A stretch of DNA of 64,000 nucleotides from Halolamina pelagica (GTDB taxonomy: Archaea > Halobacteriota > Halobacteria > Halobacteriales > Haloferacaceae), in assembly GCF_001307315.1 (NCBI RefSeq), contig NZ_LGUC01000001.1:682001-746000 (forward strand), read 5' to 3'. Positions 48,619 to 57,199 of the stretch are shown here, piece by piece (position 1 is the stretch's first letter; every line of letters begins with the position of its first letter). The position numbers were made by a program, and so were the translations under genes. Below the pieces are notes generated by a model, which did no database searches, was not told the origin of the DNA, and worked only from the letters and a program-made list of their open reading frames with translations.

Positions 48619-49038
48619 TTAGCTGTCCGTGACTGTCCTTTCGACTGCACCGATCACCGCGTAGAGTACCACAGGGGCGGGCCAGAGGAGGAGGTACCAG
48701 CCGAACGGGGTCGGGTCGACGGGCGTCAGCCCGGAGGCGACGATCCGGTACGTCCCGAACGCGGAACCGACGAGGAGGAACACCGAGAGAGCCCCCGGCG
48801 CACGGGAGCCGTACTTCGAGTAGAGAACCGCCGGCACGAACCCGAGTGCGAACATCCCGCCGACGAGGTAGAACACGTACAACGGCTCGGTACCGACGGA
48901 GGACAGCAGATCCCCGAAATCGAGGAGGGACCACAGCACTAACGATAGCAGCGCGTGGCCGACTCCGACTGCGAGGCCCAACAGGCGCGGTCGGTCGTCG
49001 ACGGACGCACGGAGGCTACTCGGGGACACGCGTCTCAT
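48619..49038 (-). CDS. Four-helix membrane protein, unknown function
   Basis: 139 residues with four hydrophobic segments (about 18-40, 52-72, 80-100 and 112-132) and charged ends. No motif is recognised. GGGTTTATCT on the minus strand about 20 nt before the ATG could be a TATA box. It is divergent from the phosphodiesterase gene that follows after 139 bp. Confidence 0.65.
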   Translation of the reverse strand: MRRVSPSSLRASVDDRPRLLGLAVGVGHALLSLVLWSLLDFGDLLSSVGTEPLYVFYLVGGMFALGFVPAVLYSKYGSRAPGALSVFLLVGSAFGTYRIVASGLTPVDPTPFGWYLLLWPAPVVLYAVIGAVERTVTDS

Positions 49039-49177
49039 ATGTCGTGTGCGAGATAAACCCCTTCTGGGGCTGGGTCGCGGCGTCTGAGCGTGAGCCGGCT
49101 CGGCACGGCCGCGAAGGGAACGCTGTTCCGGACGCGACCCCGACGACTAAGTCCTCGGCCGCCCGCTCCCGAACTGA

Positions 49178-49999
49178 ATGCGCGTCACCCTCCTCGGCAC
49201 CGGCGACACTACCGGCACCCCGACGGTCGGCTGTGACTGTGCCACCTGCGAGCGCGCTCGGGAGCGCGGCGTCGAGCGCTCGCGCTTCTCGGTCCACGTC
49301 GAGAACGAGCGCACCGGCGAGTGCCTGCTGATCGACGCCTCGCCCGACTTCCGTCACCAGTTCCAGGCGACGGGCGCCGACCTCCCCGACGCGGCCGTGA
49401 TCACCCACATCCACTTCGACCACTTGGACGGGCTGGGGAACTTCTACCGCCTGCTCGACGATCTGCCGGTCCACGCCGCAAGCGAGGTCGACCCGTTCAC
49501 CGGCGAGAGCGTCGCCGACTCGGTCCGGGAGCGCTACGACTACCTCGACGTGGTCGAGGTGTTCGGCCAGGAGCCGCTGACGACGTTCGCCGCCTGTGGC
49601 TTCGAGTTGACGCTCGTCCCCGTCGACCACCCGCCGATGGCGTGCTACGGGCTGGTCGTCGAGGACCCCGAGACCGGGGCGAAGCTCTCGCTCTCCGGTG
49701 ACACCAGCTACGACATCCCCGAGGCGTCCCGCGACGCGCTCCGGGACCCGGACCTCCTCCTGGCTGACGCGATCGTCCCGGCGTCGCTGGCGCCGAAACA
49801 CCCGATGGGCGGCTCGGACGTCGTCGACGGCGTGCCGATGACCTTTGGCACCAAGCACATGACCCGCGAGGGGGCGATCCGGCTCGGTGACGACCTCGAC
49901 GCCGACGAGACGCGGCTGGTCCACGTCGCGCACTACTACCCACCGACGGAGGCGTTCGCGGAGCCGCTAGCCGTCGACGGCGAGGTGTACGAGCTGTAG
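49178..49999 (+). CDS. PhnP-like MBL-fold phosphodiesterase
   Basis: 273 residues. GTGDTTGTPTVGCDCATCER at the N-terminus is the GTG plus CxC..C motif of PhnP-like enzymes, where it carries a structural zinc. The metal site is ITHIHFDHLDGLGNF, then VDHPPMACYG, SGDTSYDIPEA and a final HVAHYYPP. PhnP hydrolyses cyclic phosphate intermediates; no phosphonate genes are nearby, so the substrate is uncertain. Frame intact. Confidence 0.88.
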   Translation: MRVTLLGTGDTTGTPTVGCDCATCERARERGVERSRFSVHVENERTGECLLIDASPDFRHQFQATGADLPDAAVITHIHFDHLDGLGNFYRLLDDLPVHAASEVDPFTGESVADSVRERYDYLDVVEVFGQEPLTTFAACGFELTLVPVDHPPMACYGLVVEDPETGAKLSLSGDTSYDIPEASRDALRDPDLLLADAIVPASLAPKHPMGGSDVVDGVPMTFGTKHMTREGAIRLGDDLDADETRLVHVAHYYPPTEAFAEPLAVDGEVYEL

Positions 50000-50005
50000 G
50001 GACCG

Positions 50006-50958
50006 CTAGAACTGGTCCAGCCCGGCCTGCTCGCGCGCGACGCCCGCCGGATCCTTCTCCCACGGGCTGCGCTCGGCGCGGCGGTCCTCGGAGTCGAGCT
50101 CCGGCGTCCCCCCGGCTCGTACCCCGGACAGTCCGTCCCGCAGTCCATCGACGGCACGACGAGGCGATCGTGGAACGAGCAGTGCGGAACTGCGTCCGGG
50201 GTCGCCGAACAGTTCGCACAGCCCGGGAACTCGGCGGGGCGCCAGCCTTTCCCCCAGGCTCGCTCGGCGATCCGGCGGCGCTGGCGCGCCTTGGCGTCGG
50301 TGTCGACGATGCGCACGTCGGTCCGCAGCGGTTCCTCCGCCAGGAGTTCGACGCCCGGTTCGTCGACGGGCAGCGACGACGCCTCGCGGACCGTTTCGCG
50401 CTCGCCCGTCTCGGGGTCGAACCGCCAGACGCCGACGGGCTCGGGGAGGCGGTTCAAGTGCGCGCCGGTGACGTAGCTCTCCGTCGCCAGCCACACCTCG
50501 TCGAACAGCCCCAACGCGGCGTCGAACCGGAGTTGGAACTCGAGATCGCCCGGCCGGCCGAGGTCGGGCTTGTTCTCGATCCCGACGAGTCGGTCGACCC
50601 ACTCGGGTAGCGAGTCGTCTGCCGGACGTACGTGCGGCCGCCGCGGCGCGAGCGGTGGAAAAACCCCAGTTCGGCGGCGCGTTCGGCGACCGACGCGGCG
50701 TGTTCCGGGCTGCAGTCGAACGCCTCGGTGACGGGCACCGCCTCGCCGACGCCCACGTCGGCCTCGACGGCCAGCGGCGGGATGGTCCGGTCGGTGATCG
50801 CGGCGCGGTCGGTCACTCGCTCCGTCGGGACGACGCCGACGAGGTCCATCACGCGGGCGCCGGGGGTCTCGACGCCGGCGCCGAGTTGGCGAGCGACGAT
50901 CCAGTCGGTCGCGGCTTCGAGGTGGGCCGACAGTGCGAGTTCGAACGCGACCTCCACG
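50006..50958 (-). CDS. DUF5787-family protein with Cys cluster (two frameshifts)
   Basis: About 318 residues. It starts at GTG 50958 ([20 protein letters not shown], which begins the family), then [20 protein letters not shown]. Two shifts, near 50622 and 50115, separate [30 protein letters not shown] and [20 protein letters not shown]. The segment [10 protein letters not shown] is reminiscent of a PD-(D/E)xK nuclease core (E-x-K). [20 protein letters not shown] then [12 protein letters not shown] supplies four or five Cys. Function unknown; a nuclease with an Fe-S or zinc cluster is a reasonable guess. Confidence 0.75.
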
Positions 50959-51035
50959 GGCGGGGGTGGGTGGGGCGCGGACAAAAGGGCGTCTCTCCGA
51001 CGGATGCGGCCCCCACGAGGCCGGGAGAACAGCAC

Positions 51036-51085
51036 CTTTATCAGTCGCTCGGGGTGAATTTAGAGTAGAATTCCTCTCAGGAGGT
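51036..51085 (+). promoter_or_regulatory. TATA element and strong Shine-Dalgarno site of aIF2 gamma
   Basis: CTTTATC at 51036-51042 can act as TATA box. AGGAGGT at 51079-51085 ends three bases before the ATG at 51089. A full anti-SD match is unusual for a first gene in haloarchaea, where leaderless starts dominate. This transcript therefore probably has a leader of roughly 20-25 nt. Confidence 0.55.
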
Positions 51086-51088
51086 CAT

Positions 51089-52327
51089 ATGGTGACGGAG
51101 AACCCAACACAACCGGAGGTGAACATCGGACTGGTCGGCCACGTCGACCACGGGAAGACGACCCTCGTGCAGGCGCTGAGTGGTTCGTGGACCGACAAGC
51201 ACAGCGAAGAGATGAAGCGCGGGATCTCCATCCGCCTGGGCTACGCCGACGCGACGCTGCGTCGATGCCCCGAGGAGGAGGAGCCCGAGTGCTACACGGT
51301 CGCGGAGCACTGCGACGAGCACGACGTGGACACCGAGGTCGTCCGCGAGGTGTCGTTCGTCGACGCGCCGGGTCACGAGACGCTGATGGCGACGATGCTC
51401 TCGGGCGCGGCGATCATGGACGGCGCCGTCCTCGTGGTTAGCGCCACCGAGGACGTGCCCCAGGCCCAGACCGAGGAGCACCTCATGGCGCTGGACATCA
51501 TCGGCATCGAGAACGTCGTTATCGCCCAGAACAAGGTCGACCTGGTCGACCGAGAGCGGGCCCAGGAGAACTACCGCCAGATCCAGGAGTTCGTTGAGGG
51601 TACGGTCGCGGAGGACGCGCCGATCGTCCCGATCAGCGCCCAGCAGGAGGTCAACATCGACCTGCTGATCGACGCGCTGGAGCGGGAGATCCCGACGCCC
51701 GAGCGGGACCCGACGGCCGACTCGCGGATGTTCGTGGCACGGAGTTTCGACATCAACAAGCCGGGGACGACCGCCGACTCGCTGCTCGGCGGCGTCGTCG
51801 GCGGGTCGCTCGTACAGGGCACCCTCTCGGAGGACGACGAGATCGAACTCCGACCCGGCCGCGAGGTCGAGGAGGGCGGCCAGAGCGAGTGGCAGCCCAT
51901 GGAGACAACCGTTCGCTCGATCCAGGCCGGCGGCAACCCCGTCGAGGAGGCGAGCCCCGGCGGCCTGCTCGGCGTGGGGACGGGGCTCGACCCGTCCTAC
52001 ACGAAGGGTGACGCGCTCGCGGGACAGGTCGCCGGCGAGCCCGGCACCCTGCCGCCGACGCTCGAAGGCTTCGAGATGGACGTCGAACTGCTCGACCGCG
52101 TCGTCGGCGAGGACGAGGACGAAGTGGAGGAGATCTCGACGGGCGAGCCGCTGATGCTCACCGTCGGCACCGCCACCACCGTCGGCGCCGTCACCAGCGC
52201 CCGCGACGGCGAGTGTGAGGTATCGCTCAAGCGCCCCGTCTGTGCGGAGCCGGGGGCGAAGATCGCGATCAACCGCCGCGTGGGCGCACGCTGGCGGCTC
52301 ATCGGCATCGGCACGCTGAAGGAATGA
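51089..52327 (+). CDS. eif2g: Translation initiation factor aIF2, gamma subunit
   Basis: 412 residues. The GTPase has G1 [13 protein letters not shown], a switch region [14 protein letters not shown]3 VDAPGHE, G4 NKVD and G5 ISAQ; two beta-barrel domains follow ([29 protein letters not shown]). An insertion between G1 and G3 carries Cys residues ([11 protein letters not shown]...HCDEH), the usual zinc knuckle. It binds initiator tRNA with the alpha and beta subunits, which are not in this window. The gene opens a translation/transcription operon; Shine-Dalgarno AGGAGGT precedes it. Frame intact. Confidence 0.97.
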   Translation: MVTENPTQPEVNIGLVGHVDHGKTTLVQALSGSWTDKHSEEMKRGISIRLGYADATLRRCPEEEEPECYTVAEHCDEHDVDTEVVREVSFVDAPGHETLMATMLSGAAIMDGAVLVVSATEDVPQAQTEEHLMALDIIGIENVVIAQNKVDLVDRERAQENYRQIQEFVEGTVAEDAPIVPISAQQEVNIDLLIDALEREIPTPERDPTADSRMFVARSFDINKPGTTADSLLGGVVGGSLVQGTLSEDDEIELRPGREVEEGGQSEWQPMETTVRSIQAGGNPVEEASPGGLLGVGTGLDPSYTKGDALAGQVAGEPGTLPPTLEGFEMDVELLDRVVGEDEDEVEEISTGEPLMLTVGTATTVGAVTSARDGECEVSLKRPVCAEPGAKIAINRRVGARWRLIGIGTLKE

Positions 52328-52710
52328 GCGCGACGGCGGTGCTGGACACCAACGCCCTGATGATGCCGGTCGAACTCGACGTGCGCGTGTTCGACGAGCT
52401 CGACCGGCTGCTCGGGGCGTACGACGCCGTTACCCCCCGAGCGGTCGTCGCGGAACTGGAGAAGCTCCGGGACGGCAACGGGGCGGAAGGCACCGCCGCA
52501 TCGGTCGGTCGCGATCTGGCCGAGCGCTGTCGGATCGTGGAGACGGACGAACCGTACGCCGACGACGCCGTCGTCGCGGTCGCGGAAGCGACCGAGGGCG
52601 AGGTGTACGTGGTGACCAACGACCGCCCGCTGCGTGATCGCCTGCTCGACGCGGGCGTTCACGTAATCGGTTTAAGGGGGCGGAACACACTGGCGATAAC
52701 TGAAACCTAG
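52324..52710 (+). CDS. PIN-domain nuclease (Fcf1/VapC9-like)
   Basis: 128 residues. The four acidic positions of a PIN active site are visible: D in [11 protein letters not shown] in VVAELEKL, D in [10 protein letters not shown] and D in [12 protein letters not shown]. The gene overlaps the aIF2 gamma stop (ATGA). Its position between aIF2 gamma and rpoE1 is, as I recall, widely conserved in archaea, which argues for a housekeeping RNA-processing role rather than a toxin; no antitoxin is present. Confidence 0.85.
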   Translation: MSATAVLDTNALMMPVELDVRVFDELDRLLGAYDAVTPRAVVAELEKLRDGNGAEGTAASVGRDLAERCRIVETDEPYADDAVVAVAEATEGEVYVVTNDRPLRDRLLDAGVHVIGLRGRNTLAITET

Positions 52711-52711
52711 C

Positions 52712-53278
52712 ATGTACAAACGGGTACGACTCAAGGACACGGTCGAGGTGCCGCCGCGGAACCTGGCCGACGTGACGGAGGAGCGGGTGCGAGCTCTGCT
52801 CCAGGACAAACTGGAGGGACGGATGGACGAGGACGTGGGCAGCGTCGTGAGCGTCGTCGAGGTCCACGACATCGGCGACGGCGCCGTGCTGCCGAACCGA
52901 CCGGGCGTCTACTACGAGGTAGAGTTCGACGCCATCACCTACGACCCGGACATGCAGGAGGTCGTCGACGGCACGGTCGTCGAGGTCGTCGAGTTCGGCG
53001 CGTTCGTCGGCATCGGCCCGATCGACGGGCTGCTCCACGTCTCCCAGATCTCCAACGAATACCTCGCCTACGACGGCGAGAACCAGCAGCTGGCGTCCTC
53101 GGACTCCAACCGGACGCTCGGCGTCGACGACGCGGTGCGCGTCCGCATCGTCACCAAGAGCATCGACGAGCGAAACCCCCGGGACTCCAAGATCGGCCTG
53201 ACGGCCAAACAGCCGGGGCTCGGCAAGCACGAGTGGCTCGCCGAGGAGTACGAGAGCCGCCAGGAGGAGGAGGCGTAG
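52712..53278 (+). CDS. rpoE1: DNA-directed RNA polymerase subunit E' (Rpo7/RpoE1)
   Basis: 188 residues. N-terminal Rpb7-like tip domain (YKRVRLKDTVEVPPRNLADV) and a C-terminal S1 RNA-binding domain (DGTVVEVVEFGAFVGIGPID, GLLHVSQIS). With Rpo4 it forms the polymerase stalk. It sits one base after the PIN gene and directly before spt4, the usual archaeal order. Frame intact. Confidence 0.95.
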   Translation: MYKRVRLKDTVEVPPRNLADVTEERVRALLQDKLEGRMDEDVGSVVSVVEVHDIGDGAVLPNRPGVYYEVEFDAITYDPDMQEVVDGTVVEVVEFGAFVGIGPIDGLLHVSQISNEYLAYDGENQQLASSDSNRTLGVDDAVRVRIVTKSIDERNPRDSKIGLTAKQPGLGKHEWLAEEYESRQEEEA

Positions 53279-53476
53279 ATGGCCGACCCGCGACTGGCGT
53301 GTCGGGAGTGCCACTACGTCAACGATCCCGACAGCCAGAGCTGTGACTACTGTGGCTCCTCCAGCCTGACCGAGGACTGGGCGGGCTACGTGATCATCAA
53401 CCACCCCGAGGAGAGCGACGTGGCCGACGAGATGGAAGTCACCGAGCCGGGGAGCTACGCGCTCAAGGTCCGGTAA
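53279..53476 (+). CDS. spt4: Transcription elongation factor Spt4 (RpoE2)
   Basis: 65 residues with a four-Cys zinc ribbon, LACRECHYVN and CDYCGSSSLTEDWAGYVII, the Spt4 signature. With Spt5 it clamps RNA polymerase for processivity. ATG 53279 follows the rpoE1 stop with no gap. Confidence 0.95.
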   Translation: MADPRLACRECHYVNDPDSQSCDYCGSSSLTEDWAGYVIINHPEESDVADEMEVTEPGSYALKVR

Positions 53477-53477
53477 G

Positions 53478-54008
53478 GTGCTCGCGCTTCCGCCCGAACT
53501 TCGGTCGGAGTTCAAGGAGCCGTTCGGCCCGGTCTTTTCCGACGCCGAGTCGCTACTCTCCGCGGCGGGCCGCCCCATCGTGGCCGTCGGCGACGTGGTC
53601 ACCTACCACCTCCGGGAGGCGGGCCACGAGCCCCACGTCGCCGTCGTCGACGGCCGGACCGAACGCGAGACCGTCACCGAGGAGATCCGTCTCGCCCTCG
53701 AAGACGCCGAGCACCACCGAATCGAGGTGGTGAACGAGCCCGCCGAACTGTCCCGGGAGCTCCTCCTCTCGCTCCGCGAGGCCGTCGACGCCGAGGAGAA
53801 CACCCTCCTGCTCGTCGAGGGCGAGGAGGACCTCGCGACGCTCCCCGCCGTGCTCGCGACGCCGCTGGGCGGCAGCGTCGTCTACGGCCAGCCCGGCGAG
53901 GGGATGGTGTTGATCGACGTGACCGAGTCGAACCGGGCGACGATGCGGGATCTGCTGGTCCGCTTCGACGGCGACGCGGACGCGGCGCTGGCGGCGCTGG
54001 GCGTGTAG
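53478..54008 (+). CDS. GTP-dependent dephospho-CoA kinase (DUF359)
   Basis: 176 residues, starting at GTG 53478 two bases after the spt4 stop. PIVAVGDVVTYHLREAGHEP and VVDGRTERE are core motifs of the archaeal GTP-dependent dephospho-CoA kinase family, and NTLLLVEGEEDLATLPAVLA with GSVVYGQPGEGMVLI complete it. It makes the last step of coenzyme A synthesis and is unrelated to bacterial CoaE. Frame intact. Confidence 0.93.
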   Translation: MLALPPELRSEFKEPFGPVFSDAESLLSAAGRPIVAVGDVVTYHLREAGHEPHVAVVDGRTERETVTEEIRLALEDAEHHRIEVVNEPAELSRELLLSLREAVDAEENTLLLVEGEEDLATLPAVLATPLGGSVVYGQPGEGMVLIDVTESNRATMRDLLVRFDGDADAALAALGV

Positions 54009-54092
54009 CGTCGACCGTTCGAGTCGCGAACTCCGACAGTAGCCCTTCGAAATCCTTTTGCCGTTTTCCGGCGCATCTTCGGGCAACTGACC

Positions 54093-54410
54093 ATGGAGAT
54101 CGAAATCGTCCACGAGGAGGAGAACCCGATGTTGCACCGTACCGACGTCCGCTTCGAGCTCACCCACGACGAGGCCACGCCCTCGCGCCTGCAGGTCCGT
54201 GACAGCCTCGCGGCGAAGCTCGACAAGGACTCCGCGGAGGTCGTCGTGCGAAAGCTCGACACCAAGTTCGGCATGCGGAAGACGATCGGCGACGCGAAAG
54301 TGTACGAGTCGCCCGACGACGCCCGTGACGTGGAGCAGGACCACATGCTCGAGCGGAACAAGATCGAGGCCGACGCGGAGGCCGAGGAAGCGGCAGCGGA
54401 CGGCGAGTAA
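54093..54410 (+). CDS. rps24e: Ribosomal protein S24e
   Basis: 105 residues: EIEIVHEEENPMLHRTDVRF, then LDTKFGMRKTIGDAKVYES and a charged tail, the S24e fold. A CCTTTTG element about 40 nt upstream may belong to its own promoter. Only 6 bp separate it from the Kae1-Bud32 gene; the small ribosomal protein S27ae, which I would expect in that position, is absent. Confidence 0.96.
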   Translation: MEIEIVHEEENPMLHRTDVRFELTHDEATPSRLQVRDSLAAKLDKDSAEVVVRKLDTKFGMRKTIGDAKVYESPDDARDVEQDHMLERNKIEADAEAEEAAADGE

Positions 54411-54416
54411 CGCCGA

Positions 54417-56063
54417 ATGCGCGTTCTGGGTGTCGAGGGGACGGCCTGGTGTGCGAGCGCGGCCGTCCACGACACCGAGACCGACGAGACCTTCATCGAG
54501 TCCGACGCCTACGAACCCGACAGCGGCGGCATTCACCCGCGCGAGGCCGCCGAACACATGGGCGACGCCATCCCGCGGGTGATCGAGACCGCGCTCCAGC
54601 GAGCCGACGGCGAGATCGACGCGGTCGCGTTCTCGAAGGGCCCCGGGCTGGGGCCGTGCCTGCGCGTCGCCGGCACCGCCGCGCGCGCGCTCGCCGGCAC
54701 GCTCGACGTGCCGCTGGTCGGCGTCAACCACATGGTCGCCCACCTCGAGATCGGGCGCCACGAGTCGGGGTTCGACTCGCCGGTCTGTCTCAACGCCTCC
54801 GGTGCCAACGCCCACCTGCTCGGCTTCCACGACGGCCGCTACCGCGTGCTGGGCGAGACGATGGACACCGGCGTCGGCAACGCGATCGATAAGTTCACGC
54901 GCCACCTCGGCTGGAGCCACCCCGGCGGCCCGAAGGTCGAGGAAGCGGCGAAAGGCGGCGAGTACGTCGACCTTCCGTACGTCGTGAAGGGGATGGACTT
55001 CTCCTTCTCCGGGCTGATGAGCGCGGCGAAGGACGCCGTCGGCGACGTCCCCGCGAGCGAAGCGAGTGGGGGCCAGTCGGAGCACCGCTCCGACGACGGC
55101 GAGGCCGTCGAGAACGTCTGTTTCTCGCTGCAGGAGCACGTCTTCGCGATGCTCACGGAGGTCAGCGAGCGCGCGCTCTCGCTGACGGGCAGCGACGAGC
55201 TCGTCCTCGGCGGTGGCGTCGGGCAGAACGCCCGCCTGCGGGAGATGCTCGCGGAGATGTGCGAGCAGCGCGGCGCCGAGTTCTACGCGCCCGAGCCGCG
55301 GTTCCTGCGGGACAACGCCGGGATGATCGCCGTCCTCGGCGCGAAGATGGCCGCCGCGGGCGACACGATCGAGATCGCTGACAGCGCGATCGACCCGGAC
55401 TTCCGCCCCGACGAGGTGCCCGTGACCTGGCGCGACAACGAGTCCGTGGCGGTGGGCCACGGCGTGACCGACGGGACCTCGATGTCGGGGCTCTCCGACC
55501 CCCGGCGCGGCGCCGAGGCCGTCGTCGACGTTCAGGACGGCGTGATCGTCAAGCGGCGGCTCCCCAAGGGGTACCGCCATCCGGCGCTCGACGCGACACT
55601 CCGGCGGGATCGCACCGTGCTGGAGGCGCGGCTGCTCAGTGAGGCCCGTAAAGCGGGCGTACCGACGCCGCTGGTCCACGACGTGGACGTACCCGAGGCG
55701 ACCCTCCGACTCCAACACGTCGGCGACAGCGACCTCGCGGACGCACTCACGGCCGAGCACGCCCGGGAGCTCGGCGGCCACCTGGCGCGCCTGCACGACC
55801 GGGGGCTGGTCCACGGCGATCCGACGACGAAGAACGTCCGGGTCGGCGACCGGCTGTTTCTCGTCGACTTCGGGCTGGGCTATCACTCCGGCCACCCCGA
55901 GGACCACGCGATGGATCTTCACGTGTTCGAGGGCTCCGTCGCGGGGACGGCGACGGACTCGGCAGCCATCTGCCGGGCGTTCGAGGACGGCTACGCCGCC
56001 GTCGGCGACGACGTGGTGCTGGAGCGGCTGGCGGAGATTCGGGGACGTGGCCGGTACCAGTAG
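54417..56063 (+). CDS. kae1-bud32: Kae1-Bud32 fusion, tRNA t6A threonylcarbamoyltransferase with Bud32 kinase
   Basis: 548 residues. Kae1 (residues 1 to about 325) has the metal His pair H105 and H109 in VNHMVAHLEIG and the ATP loops FSKGPGLGPCL and VLGGGVGQNARL. Bud32 (from about 345) has RLPKGYRHP, VHGDPTTKNVRVGDR near residue 465 and FLVDFGLGYH near 482. The complex transfers threonylcarbamoyl to A37 of ANN-decoding tRNAs. Between them lies a low-complexity linker. The fusion is normal in many euryarchaea. Frame intact. Confidence 0.97.
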   Translation: MRVLGVEGTAWCASAAVHDTETDETFIESDAYEPDSGGIHPREAAEHMGDAIPRVIETALQRADGEIDAVAFSKGPGLGPCLRVAGTAARALAGTLDVPLVGVNHMVAHLEIGRHESGFDSPVCLNASGANAHLLGFHDGRYRVLGETMDTGVGNAIDKFTRHLGWSHPGGPKVEEAAKGGEYVDLPYVVKGMDFSFSGLMSAAKDAVGDVPASEASGGQSEHRSDDGEAVENVCFSLQEHVFAMLTEVSERALSLTGSDELVLGGGVGQNARLREMLAEMCEQRGAEFYAPEPRFLRDNAGMIAVLGAKMAAAGDTIEIADSAIDPDFRPDEVPVTWRDNESVAVGHGVTDGTSMSGLSDPRRGAEAVVDVQDGVIVKRRLPKGYRHPALDATLRRDRTVLEARLLSEARKAGVPTPLVHDVDVPEATLRLQHVGDSDLADALTAEHARELGGHLARLHDRGLVHGDPTTKNVRVGDRLFLVDFGLGYHSGHPEDHAMDLHVFEGSVAGTATDSAAICRAFEDGYAAVGDDVVLERLAEIRGRGRYQ

Positions 56064-56074
56064 CGTACCAAAAC

Positions 56075-56082
56075 GATTTATC
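56075..56082 (+). promoter_or_regulatory. TATA box of the DUF5808-like gene
   Basis: GATTTATC in AAACGATTTATCGCC lies 23-30 nt before the ATG at 56105. Confidence 0.6.
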
Positions 56083-56104
56083 GCCGCCGACCGAGGGTGT
56101 AGCT

Positions 56105-56392
56105 ATGGCAGACAACGACAGCGGCAAGCCCCAGTCCGGCGAGCTGTTCGGCATCCCGTACAACTTCGAGCAACCGAGCATCGGCCGGATGCTCTCGGCG
56201 TACTGGCAGCCCGGCGAGGGGATGCTGGTGGAGAAGCCGTTCGGCGTCGGCTACACGCTCAACCTCGCGAACTGGCGCTCGTGGCTGGTGGGTCTCGTCG
56301 TCGTCGGCCTGCTCTGGCAGGAGAGCCAGAAGGGTCGGGACACCGAGGACGACAGTGAGGAGCCGGTCGAAGTCATCGTCGACGACGACTGA
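56105..56392 (+). CDS. Small membrane-associated protein, DUF5808-like
   Basis: 95 residues. The segment GELFGIPYNFEQPSIGRMLS is one I associate with DUF5808. One hydrophobic helix (about 58-72) precedes a strongly acidic tail ending VIVDDD. It is monocistronic with its own TATA box. The last bases GACGACTGA are repeated three more times downstream. Function unknown. Confidence 0.75.
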   Translation: MADNDSGKPQSGELFGIPYNFEQPSIGRMLSAYWQPGEGMLVEKPFGVGYTLNLANWRSWLVGLVVVGLLWQESQKGRDTEDDSEEPVEVIVDDD

Positions 56393-56512
56393 ACCTCGGC
56401 GACGGTCAGCCGAGGTTCTGTGACGACTGAGCGCGGCACTGGGCGGCCGCGTTTCGGTGACGACTGAGCGCGGCACTGGGCGGCCGCGTTTCGGTGACGA
56501 CTGAGCGCGGCT
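56384..56512. repeat. Tandem repeat of period 37-38 bp, each unit beginning with the gene's GACGACTGA end
   Basis: GACGACTGA occurs at 56384 (end of the coding region), 56422, 56459 and 56496. The two middle units are identical over 37 bp and contain CGCGGC-N8-GCCGCG. The first unit keeps the register but has another hairpin, ACCTCGGC-N8-GCCGAGGT. The fourth is truncated. Confidence 0.92.
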
Positions 56513-56575
56513 GTCCGTCGGCGCATCCAGGGCGAACCGCACCCTTCTTTCCTGAACCACTCCCACCCCCGGTAG

Positions 56576-57199
56576 ATGCTGCGCTACGTCACCACCAACC
56601 CCGGAAAGGTCCGCGAGGCCGAGGAGTACCTCGGCGAGGGGGTCTCCCAACTCGACTACGACTACACCGAGATCCAGAGCGACGACCTCGGCACGATCGC
56701 CGCCCGCGGCGCGCGCGAGGCGTACCGCCACGCCGGCGAGCCGACGCTCGTCGACGACGCCGGGCTGTTCGTCCGCGCACTCGATGGGTTCCCCGGCCCC
56801 TACTCATCTTACGCCGAGGACACCATCGGCGTCGAGCGGACGTGGGAACTCGCCCGCGAGGAGGACGACCGCGCGGCCTCGTTCCGTTGCGTGCTGGCGT
56901 ACTGCGACGGCGAGGGGTTCGACGCCTCGCCCGATCCCGTCGACGTGGACGACCGCGTCGCCGCCGCCGCGGCGGGGCCCGAGGCCGACGACGACCGGGA
57001 GACGCTGCCGGTGAAGCTGTTCGAGGGCCGCGTGCGCGGCACGCTGGTCGAACCCCGCGGCGAGGGCGGGTTCGGCTTCGACCCGATCTTCGAACACGAG
57101 GGGGCGACGTTCGCCGAGATGGACGAGGCCGAGAAGAACGCCATCTCCCACCGCGGGCGGGCGCTGGCGAAGTTCGCGGAGTGGCACGCCGAGCGCTGA
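56576..57199 (+). CDS. rdgB: Non-canonical purine NTP pyrophosphatase (RdgB/HAM1)
   Basis: 207 residues. TTNPGKVREAEEYL binds the triphosphate, VDDAGLFVRALDGFPGPYSS is the substrate loop, and GFGFDPIFEHEGATFAEM with KNAISHRGRAL completes the family. It hydrolyses ITP, dITP and XTP to keep them out of nucleic acids. An insertion of about 20 residues after CVLAYCDGEG is acidic and probably a halophilic loop. It is coupled to the GNAT gene (TGATG). Confidence 0.95.
   Translation: MLRYVTTNPGKVREAEEYLGEGVSQLDYDYTEIQSDDLGTIAARGAREAYRHAGEPTLVDDAGLFVRALDGFPGPYSSYAEDTIGVERTWELAREEDDRAASFRCVLAYCDGEGFDASPDPVDVDDRVAAAAAGPEADDDRETLPVKLFEGRVRGTLVEPRGEGGFGFDPIFEHEGATFAEMDEAEKNAISHRGRALAKFAEWHAER

Noticed and set aside
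52324..52710. VapC toxin
   Set aside because: No antitoxin gene is adjacent; it is embedded in a housekeeping operon between aIF2 gamma and rpoE1, a recurring archaeal order.
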